A stretch of 64,000 nt of DNA from SHWC01 sp050173345 (lineage in GTDB: Bacteria; Pseudomonadota; Alphaproteobacteria; UBA828). The notes below the pieces were generated by a model. It did no database searches and had not been told where the DNA came from. It was given only the letters and a program-made list of their open reading frames with translations. Every line of letters starts with the position of its first letter. Positions within the stretch are counted from its first letter, which is position 1. The position numbers were made by a program, and so were the translations under genes. The stretch spans positions 156,599 through 220,598 of the forward strand of contig JBFXKW010000007.1 of NCBI GenBank assembly GCA_050173345.1, given 5' to 3'. This document shows positions 54,857 through 64,000 of the stretch, one piece after another.

Positions 54857-55342
54857 ATGGCAGCGGCACGGAAGAAGAAGGCAGCGAAGAAGAAGGCGGT
54901 CGGCAAGAAGGCGGCGGCGAAGACCGCGGCCAAGAAGAAGGCGCCGGCGCGCAAGGCGGCGGCCGCGCGCGCCGTCAAGCAGGTGCTCGGCAATCCGCGG
55001 CCGGGCTGGCCCTATTCGCCGGGCTGGCGCGCCGGCGACTTCATCTACACGGCCGGCCAGCTCGGCTGGAACGAGAACAACCAGCTCGTCGGCCCGACCA
55101 TCGAGGAGCAGACGCGCGCCGCGCTGCGCCGCATCGAGGCGATCCTGAAGCATGCCGGCGCCTCGCTGAGCGATGTGGTCAAGGTGACGACGTTCATCAC
55201 CGATCGGGCCAACGTGCCGGGCTACAACCTGGCCTATGGCGAGTTCTTCAAGGGCAATCCGCCGGCGCGCTCGACCGTGGTGTGCGACCTGGTGGCCGAC
55301 GGCCTGATCGAGATCGAGGCGGTCGCTTACAAGCCCAAGTGA
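54857..55342 (+). CDS. RidA family protein with histone-like Lys/Ala N-terminal tail
   Basis: 161 residues. Residues 1 to about 40 consist almost only of Lys and Ala (with a few Arg, Gly, Pro) in K-K-x-A repeats, as in histone H1-like bacterial proteins. Residues about 42-161 are a complete RidA/YjgF domain with PYSPGWRAGDFIYTAGQLG and the imine-site Arg in PPARSTVVCDL. RidA proteins hydrolyse reactive enamine/imine intermediates. ATG 54857 has GGGGAGG upstream, so the tail is translated. It overlaps the next gene by four bases (GTGA). Confidence 0.88.
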   Translation: MAAARKKKAAKKKAVGKKAAAKTAAKKKAPARKAAAARAVKQVLGNPRPGWPYSPGWRAGDFIYTAGQLGWNENNQLVGPTIEEQTRAALRRIEAILKHAGASLSDVVKVTTFITDRANVPGYNLAYGEFFKGNPPARSTVVCDLVADGLIEIEAVAYKPK

Positions 55343-56709
55343 GCGACCGTCCCCGCTTCGCCGACCTGACGCCGCTGCTCAACCCGGCGTCGATTGCGAT
55401 CATCGGCGCGACCCCCGATACCAAGAAGGTCGGGGGTCGTCCGATCCGTTATCTCCGGCGCTACGGCTACCGGGGCACGATCTACCCCGTGAACCCGCGC
55501 TACGAGGCGGTGCAGGAGTTACGCTGCTTCCCCTCGGTTGCCGCGCTGCCGGAGCGGCCCGACATGGCGGTCATCGCGCTGCCCGCGGAAGCCGCCATCG
55601 CGGCGGCGGAAGCCTGCGTCGCGGCCGGCGTGCCCGCGCTCACCGTCTATTCGAGCAGCTTTCGCGAGATCGGGCCTGAGGGCGAGGCGCGCGAGGCGCG
55701 GCTCAAGGCGGTCATCGCCGCCGCCGGCACCGTGATGTGCGGGCCGAACTGCCAGGGCGTCGCCAACTTCCACGACAGCATGGTGGCCTATTTCACCTCT
55801 GGCCTCGGCCGCGAGGACGTGCCGGTCGGTGGCATAGGCTTCGTCACGCAGAGCGGCCTGTTCGGCGGCATGCTGGCGGAGACCTGCGTCAAGCGCGGCA
55901 TCGGCCTCGGCTACATGATCAGCAGCGGCAACGAGGCCGGCCTCGATTTCGCCGATGCCATCGTCCACATGGCCGCCGACCCGCGCACCACGCTGATCGC
56001 CGGCTACATGGAAGGTGTGGGCGACCTCGGCCGGCTCGACGCCGCGCTCGCGCGCGCCCGCGACCTGCCGGTGGTGATCCTCAAGGTCGGCCGGCACGAG
56101 GAGGCCGCGGCCGCGGCGAAGGCGCATACCGGTGCGGACACCGGCGCTTGGTCCGCCTACGAGGCGCTGTTCCGGCGGCACGGCGTCATCGAGGTGAGCT
56201 CGATCGAAACGCTCTACGACGTCATCGAGGCGCTGAGCCTCGGCTTCCCGCGGCCGGCCGGTCCCCGCGTCGGCATCATCACGAACTCGGGCGGCGTCGG
56301 CGCGCTGTGCGCCGACCAGGCGTGCGCCTTGGGGCTGGCCGTGCCGCGCTTCCTGCCCGAGACCGAGGCCGCGCTGCGCGCCGGGCTGCCCGACTTCGCC
56401 TCGCCGCGCAACCCGGTCGACATGACGCTCCAGCCGTTCAGCGATCCGGTCTCGCTCGTCGGCCATGTTCAGAACGTCGCGACCGACCCTAATGTCGATG
56501 CGTTGCTCGTCTTCGTCGGGCTGAACTGGCTGACCGGGCAGGAGATGGCGGCGCGGCTCGCCGCGCTCAAGCCGTCGCTCGCCAAGCCGATGGCCGTGGT
56601 CTGGGTCGGCGGCGACCCGAAGGGCGTCGAGATCCTCAAGGCAGCCGGCGTGCCGGCCTTCGACGGCGCCCGCAACGCGCTCGAAGCCCTGCGGGCGCTC
56701 AGCCGCTGA
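55339..56709 (+). CDS. CoA-binding acyl-CoA synthetase-like protein lacking ATP-grasp
   Basis: 456 residues from GTG 55339. It has the NDP-forming acyl-CoA synthetase alpha-type domains: CoA-binding Rossmann domain (LLNPASIAIIGATPDTKKVG), ligase domain with GPNCQGVANF and FVTQSGLFGG, and a second flavodoxin-like domain with ITNSGGVGALCADQA. The phospho-His usually present in the alpha subunit may be in KAHTGADTGAW. The ATP-grasp region (about 230 more residues in full-length enzymes) is absent and no separate beta subunit gene follows. It ends the rightward operon. Confidence 0.86.
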   Translation: MSDRPRFADLTPLLNPASIAIIGATPDTKKVGGRPIRYLRRYGYRGTIYPVNPRYEAVQELRCFPSVAALPERPDMAVIALPAEAAIAAAEACVAAGVPALTVYSSSFREIGPEGEAREARLKAVIAAAGTVMCGPNCQGVANFHDSMVAYFTSGLGREDVPVGGIGFVTQSGLFGGMLAETCVKRGIGLGYMISSGNEAGLDFADAIVHMAADPRTTLIAGYMEGVGDLGRLDAALARARDLPVVILKVGRHEEAAAAAKAHTGADTGAWSAYEALFRRHGVIEVSSIETLYDVIEALSLGFPRPAGPRVGIITNSGGVGALCADQACALGLAVPRFLPETEAALRAGLPDFASPRNPVDMTLQPFSDPVSLVGHVQNVATDPNVDALLVFVGLNWLTGQEMAARLAALKPSLAKPMAVVWVGGDPKGVEILKAAGVPAFDGARNALEALRALSR

Positions 56710-56724
56710 GCGCGGCCGTCGCCT

Positions 56725-57489
56725 CTACTGGTTCTTCTTGCGCTCCTTGAACGCCGCCATCACGGCCTGGGGCTCGCCGCCCCGATAGGCTTCGGCCTGC
56801 AGCCGGGCGCCGGCCTCGAACGCCGAATCGAAGGCCGCCTGGGTGACCTCGCGGAAGCGCTGCTTGGTGAGCCGCATGGCGTTCGGCGGCTTGGCGCCGA
56901 GCTGCTTGGCGGCCTCGATGGCCTGCGGCAAAACGTCGCCCTGCTCGACCAGAAGGTGGAACAGGCCGACCCCATGGCACTCCCTACCGTCCATCAGGCG
57001 GCCCGACAGCGTGAGTTCGACGGTGCGCGAATGGCCGAGCGAAAGCGCCATGATCTGCGCCCCGACCACGCTTGCGAGGCCGACATTGATCTCGGTCTGG
57101 CCCATGAGGGCCTCGGCATGGCCGACGCGGATGTCGCACAGGAGGGTGATCTGATAGCCGGCGCCGGCCGCGACGCCGTTGACCGCGGCGACCAGGGGCT
57201 TGTCGAAGTCGCGGATCGCGGCGAAGAAGCGCTTGAGCCGCCGCATCCAGCTCGCCGCGCTCTCGGCGTTGAAGCTGGCCGCGACCTTGAGGTCCATCCC
57301 GGCCGAGAACGCCCGGTCGCCGGCGCCGGTGAGCACCGCGCCGCGCACCGTGGGGTCTGCGTTGAGCGCGGGCAGCAGCGCTTCGAGCGCGTCCATCACC
57401 TCGAAGTTGATCGCGTTGCGCGCGTCCGGGCGGTTGATCGTGAGAAGCGCGATCTCGCCTCGTTTTTCGCTCAGCACCCAATCGGCCAT
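56725..57489 (-). CDS. Enoyl-CoA hydratase/isomerase family protein
   Basis: 254 residues, crotonase fold. Begins LSEKRGEIALLTINRPDARNAIN; oxyanion-hole segments RAFSAGMDLKV and GVAAGAGYQITLLCDIRV. The second catalytic Glu is present in MGQTEINVGLAS; the first position reads GAGYQI and lacks Glu, so it may be an isomerase or hydrolase rather than a hydratase. It is convergent with the CoA-binding gene (15 bp apart) and follows the EamA transporter gene on the same strand. Confidence 0.88.
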   Translation of the reverse strand: MADWVLSEKRGEIALLTINRPDARNAINFEVMDALEALLPALNADPTVRGAVLTGAGDRAFSAGMDLKVAASFNAESAASWMRRLKRFFAAIRDFDKPLVAAVNGVAAGAGYQITLLCDIRVGHAEALMGQTEINVGLASVVGAQIMALSLGHSRTVELTLSGRLMDGRECHGVGLFHLLVEQGDVLPQAIEAAKQLGAKPPNAMRLTKQRFREVTQAAFDSAFEAGARLQAEAYRGGEPQAVMAAFKERKKNQ

Positions 57490-57568
57490 GGCCCGTTTCC
57501 CCGTGGTTGCGCGGCGCCCATCATCGGCATGGCGTGCGGCTGGGCAAGCCTTGGTTGCGCTGCCCCGC

Positions 57569-58447
57569 TCAGCCGGCGGAGGCGAGCACGGCGACGCCTC
57601 CGATGATCAGCCCGATGCCGAGCCACTGGATCCGGGAGACCGGCTCGCGCAGGAACAGCCAGGCGAGGACGGTGGTGACGCCGGTATAGGCGGCGCTCGC
57701 GACCACCGCGTATTCGCCGTCCGGCAGGGCCAGGCCGACATAGAGGACGGCATGGCCCGAGGTATCGAGCAGGGCAAGGACCAGGAGCAGAAGCCAGGTG
57801 CCGGCCGGCATGGGGCGGACCGTATGGCGGCGGAACGCAAGGACGATCGCGAAGGCGGCCGCGCCGACCAGCCGGGAGCCGATCAGGGTCTGCAGCCAGC
57901 CATAGCGCTCGATGGCGAGATCGGCCGCGATCAGGGCGAGCGCGAAGAGTACGGCCGAGGCGATGGCGAGCAGCAGCGTGCCGCGCTGGTTGCTGCGGGC
58001 ATAGTCGCCGAGCTGGCTGTCGGCGTGCCGCGCGACCGCGCGTGCCACCAGCCAGACGCCGGCCATGGTGCCGAGCATGGCGAGCCAGTGGATCGGCTCC
58101 GGCCGGGCACCCAACGCGAGCGAGGCCGGCACCGTGATCGCCGGATAGCTGGCGACCACGGGAGAGGCGAGCGACACCGGCCCCCGGGTCAGTGCGGCAA
58201 AGAGTAGCAGCGTGCCGAACGCCATGCCGAGCCCGCTCGCCGCGATCAGCCAGAAGCCGCCTGCGTCCCAGTCGATCGTCGCGCCGGTTGCCAGGATGTA
58301 GGGGAGGAGCGCGACCGAGCCGATCGCCATGAGGCCGAGGGCCGAGACCAGCACACCCACCGAGCGCCCGGAAAAGCGCGCCACCAGGTCGGTCACGCCC
58401 CAGATCGCCGCCGTGCCCGCCCCGAAGAACGCCGCGCTTTCCATCAT
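57569..58447 (-). CDS. EamA/DMT family transporter
   Basis: 292 residues with ten hydrophobic segments in two EamA repeats; the second repeat ends LREPVSRIQWLGIGLIIGGVAVLASAG, a family C-terminus. These inner-membrane carriers export metabolites such as amino acids, or import nucleosides and nucleotide sugars. Substrate unknown. It is 79 bp upstream of the crotonase on the same strand, and divergent from the RpfF-like gene, from which it is separated by 208 bp of unusually AT-rich DNA. Confidence 0.88.
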   Translation of the reverse strand: MMESAAFFGAGTAAIWGVTDLVARFSGRSVGVLVSALGLMAIGSVALLPYILATGATIDWDAGGFWLIAASGLGMAFGTLLLFAALTRGPVSLASPVVASYPAITVPASLALGARPEPIHWLAMLGTMAGVWLVARAVARHADSQLGDYARSNQRGTLLLAIASAVLFALALIAADLAIERYGWLQTLIGSRLVGAAAFAIVLAFRRHTVRPMPAGTWLLLLVLALLDTSGHAVLYVGLALPDGEYAVVASAAYTGVTTVLAWLFLREPVSRIQWLGIGLIIGGVAVLASAG

Positions 58448-59611
58448 GCTCGTTTTGTTCCGGTATCGCCGGCGAATCCGGCCGGCTCAGGGAATATACC
58501 GCGCGGCGAGATGTCTATGCCGAAAGTCCAAAGCTCTTAAGAAAGGGATAACCAATGTCGTTGCCATACCTATAGGCGTCGCGTAGGATTTGCTGGCGAC
58601 TACTGTCACAAAACAAAGAAAACACTCTATCGCTTTCTAGTTATGGGCGGAGGAAATGATGGATGAAGCGGCCTTTCTTCGCTTAGGCGGAGATGCTCCT
58701 GATTCGGTGTCGTACGGCCATGATGACCATGACCGCCTGGCACCCTTGTACGAGGTGGTCGACCCCGATGTCGACCCGATAGAAGCCAGCTACGAAGAGC
58801 TGGATTTGGTGCTCGACCGCGAAGCCGAGCTGCTCTGGTGCAATCAGCGGCACCTGGATCGGCCGAGCTTCACGCCTAAGCTGCTGCGCGACGTACAGGC
58901 GTTCCAGCAGCGGGTCAAGGCCAGGTACAACGGCGTGCAGGCGCCGCCGTTCCGCTATTTGGCCTGGGCGTCGCAGCGACCGGACGTGTTCAACCTGGGC
59001 GGCGACCTGCCGCTGATCTGCCAGTTGGTGGCCAGGAAGGACCGCGCCGGGCTGTTGCGCTATGCGCGGGCCTGCATCGACATCTGCTACCAGAACGCCA
59101 ACAAGCTCGACCTGCCGATCGTCACCATCGCGCTATGTGAGAGCGAGACGCTCGGCGGCGGCTTCGAGGCGGCGCTCTCGAGCGACGTGATCATCGCCGA
59201 GGAGCGCGCGCGTTTCGGCCTGCCCGAGGTGCTGTTCAACCTGTTCCCCGGCATGGGCGCCTACAGCTTCCTTGCCCGGCGGATCGGGGTTGCCGGCGCG
59301 GAAGAGATGATCTTCTCCGGCAAGGTCTACTCGGCGGCCGAGCTCAAGGAGATGGGCGTGGTCGACATGGTGGCGCCCGACGGCGAGGGCCGCCATGCCG
59401 TGCATGCCTATATCGACCGCCATCGCCGGCACTTCACGGCGCACCGGGCGCTCTACAAGGTCCGGCGGCGCTTCTCGCCGGTGAGCTATCAGGAGCTCAC
59501 CGACATCGTGACCATCTGGGTCGATGCCGCGCTGGAGCTCGATCCCCTGAACCTGCGGAAGATGGAGCGGCTGGCGCGCTCCCAGGAACGCCTCAACGAA
59601 AAGAGCGCGTC

Positions 59612-62269
<2,658 letters not shown>

Positions 62270-62326
62270 ATTGCTTCGGCTCCTGCCGCGCCATACGGCC
62301 GACTAAGCTGTCAACGTCTCTTTCGC

Positions 62327-64000
62327 CTACATGGCCTCGCGGTCGCGGGCTTGGTGCCAAACGCTGCGGGAGGGCGGGAAGACGATCGTGACCTTGGTGC
62401 CCAGTCCCTTCCGGCTGGTGATGTCCATGCGGGCCCCGTGCATATTGAGGAACGCGACCGACAAGGGCAGGCCGAGGCCGGTGCCCTCGTGCGACCGCGT
62501 GATCGACTGCTCGATCGGGCCGAAATGGGTAAGCGCCGTCGGGATTTCGCTTTCGTCCATGCCGATGCCTGAATCCGCGATGAACACGCGCAGCGAATCA
62601 TCGGGCCCGGCGTCGGCGCCGATCGTGACGCGCCCGCCCGGCGGCGAGAACTTCAGCGCGTTGGAGAGGACGTTGTGCACGACTTGGCGAATCCGCTGCG
62701 CATCGGCCCTGAGCTGGGGCAGCGCCGGCGCGATCTCCATCGCGATCGAGATGTCGGCCGTCTGAGCCTGTTCCGCGGACTCGGCGCTGACGCTTTCGAT
62801 GATCGCTCTGACGTCGACCTCCGATTCATGCAGCGTGATGCGGCCGGCTTCGATCTTGGAGAGGTCGAGAATGTCGCCGATGATGGCAAGCAGGCGCGTC
62901 GCGGAGCTCTGAATGTCCGCCGCGTACTCCCGGTATTTCGGGATGTCGACCGGGCCGAGCACCTGTTCGGAGATCATTTCCGAGAAGCCGATGATCGCGT
63001 TGAGCGGTGTCCGGAGCTCGTGGCTCATATTGGCCAGGAAGTTCGCCTTGCTGCGGTTGGAGAGCTCGGCGGCCTGCTTCGCCTCGCGCATCGAGGCCTC
63101 GGCGTCCTTCAGTACGGTGACGTCGGTGCAAACCGCGAGCACCGTCGCGGGCCGGCCCACCATCCGGGCCAAGGGAACGTAGGCGACCTGCAGCCAGCGC
63201 TGGCGGCCGTCATTCTCCGTGAAGCGGCGCTCGACATCGAGGCGCGGCAGGTCCTCTTCGAGCACCTTGGTGCAATCCGCGATGAAGGCCTCGCCCTCGG
63301 CCGTCAGGGGAGCCAGTCCGTTCAGCCGGACGCCGAGCATTTCCTCGGTCGTGCTGCCGAAGGCATCGGCGAGCGCGTTGTTGGCGAGCACGAGGCGGCC
63401 ACCCTGATCGAGCGCAAAGATGAAGCTCGGGTTCGCGTCGAGCACGGTGCGCAGGAAATTGCGCTGCTCCTGCAAGGCGACGCTGGTCTGCTTGCGCTCG
63501 GAGATGTCGATCGAGGTGGTGACGATGTTGCGCACCTCGCCCGAGGTGTCGCGCAGCGGCGCCTTGGTGGTCAGCAGCGTGCGGGTCCGGCCGGTGGCGT
63601 CCTCGAAGGTTTCCTCATAGGGCGGCACCGAGCGGCCGGTTTCGAGGATCTGGCGATCGATCGCCTCGCTGCGCTCGCCATAGTCCTGGCCGAGCAGCTC
63701 CCTCGCCGTGCGGTTGACCGCATCGCCGGGGTTGATGCCGAGGAGCCACGCCTGGAAGTTGTTCATGAACACATAGCGGTGCTCGGTGTTGACCGCGCTG
63801 ATCATGGCGGGCACGGCGTTGATGACGAGGCGCAGCTTCTCCTCGCTCTCGCGCAGCGCCGAACGGTGCAGCCGGTTGTTCTTCTCCAGGCTGGTCTGGA
63901 GCTGCTCGAGGCGCCGCTGGATCAACTGGCGCTGGCGCTGCATGGTCAGCAGGTTGCGCACCCGCGCCCGGAACTCCTCGTGATCAACGGGGCTGAGCAG
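62327..64000 (-). CDS. REC-PAS-PAS sensor histidine kinase, 5' end outside the window
   Basis: At least 557 residues; the frame stays open to the right edge. The first residues seen (PVDHEEFRARVRNLL) are the end of a receiver domain. A Gln/Arg/Leu-rich coiled coil, two PAS domains (about 55-160 and 175-300 of the visible part), HisKA (NFLANMSHELRTPLNAIIGFSEM) and HATPase (FIADSGIGMDE, EGTGLGLPLSVAFLNMHG) follow. A kinase led by a receiver domain is normally phosphorylated by another kinase, so RpfC is a candidate donor. It precedes rpfC by 57 bp on the same strand and may be co-transcribed with it. Confidence 0.87.
   Translation of the reverse strand: MLSPVDHEEFRARVRNLLTMQRQRQLIQRRLEQLQTSLEKNNRLHRSALRESEEKLRLVINAVPAMISAVNTEHRYVFMNNFQAWLLGINPGDAVNRTARELLGQDYGERSEAIDRQILETGRSVPPYEETFEDATGRTRTLLTTKAPLRDTSGEVRNIVTTSIDISERKQTSVALQEQRNFLRTVLDANPSFIFALDQGGRLVLANNALADAFGSTTEEMLGVRLNGLAPLTAEGEAFIADCTKVLEEDLPRLDVERRFTENDGRQRWLQVAYVPLARMVGRPATVLAVCTDVTVLKDAEASMREAKQAAELSNRSKANFLANMSHELRTPLNAIIGFSEMISEQVLGPVDIPKYREYAADIQSSATRLLAIIGDILDLSKIEAGRITLHESEVDVRAIIESVSAESAEQAQTADISIAMEIAPALPQLRADAQRIRQVVHNVLSNALKFSPPGGRVTIGADAGPDDSLRVFIADSGIGMDESEIPTALTHFGPIEQSITRSHEGTGLGLPLSVAFLNMHGARMDITSRKGLGTKVTIVFPPSRSVWHQARDREAM

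Overview
The window reads as chromosome of a high-GC alphaproteobacterium, possibly Rhodospirillales-like. The evidence is a class I lysyl-tRNA synthetase, the essential cell-cycle kinase CckA directly behind a flagellar basal-body operon, a full CtrA box (TTAA-N7-TTAA) before flgB, an alphaproteobacterial LexA box (GAAC-N7-GAAC) before recA, a COX15-type heme A synthase, and the gene order recA-alaS-icd. I saw no tRNA, rRNA, CRISPR array, transposase or phage gene. The genus is not determinable from what I can see.

Layout. 1-13.5 kb is mostly housekeeping: the end of an O6-alkylguanine methyltransferase gene, a MaoC hydratase, RNase Z, heme A synthase, a HAD hydrolase, a TipF-like pseudo-EAL protein, a PQQ-type sugar dehydrogenase-like protein, two membrane proteins, LysRS, a DinG/XPD-type helicase and a TerB-like protein. 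13.5-14.1 kb is a higBA toxin-antitoxin pair. 14.2-20.1 kb is flgB-flgC-fliE-fliQ-fliR-flhB-cckA. 20.2-32.7 kb holds a DedA/PAP2/LssY fusion, recA, alaS flanked by two palindromic intergenic repeats, icd, a LOG protein, two c-type cytochromes, a LysM protein, an unrecognised protein and a MarR regulator.

32.8-58.4 kb is a catabolic region. It carries an HpcH/HpaI aldolase, CaiB CoA-transferase, crotonases, an LLM flavin oxidoreductase, SDRs, an enolase-superfamily enzyme, a HyuB/HyuA pair and an M48 lipoprotein. Its core is a divergent locus. Leftward run an orphan E1 alpha/beta fusion dehydrogenase, VOC protein, FCD-type GntR regulator, class III aminotransferase and SDR. Rightward run two tandem copies of a PxpB/PxpC (allophanate hydrolase subunit 1/2) pair, a beta-keto acid cleavage enzyme, a RidA protein with a histone-like Lys/Ala tail, and a CoA-binding protein lacking the ATP-grasp part. 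A GntR-type operator candidate lies between the two arms and a near-copy lies upstream of the CaiB operon.

58.6-64 kb is a probable DSF-type quorum-sensing module. An RpfF-like crotonase with both catalytic glutamates is convergent with, and overlaps by 43 bp, an RpfC-like hybrid kinase (membrane sensor, HisKA, HATPase, receiver, HPt). A further REC-PAS-PAS-kinase gene runs off the right edge. This system and the doubled PxpBC operon are the two parts most worth following up.
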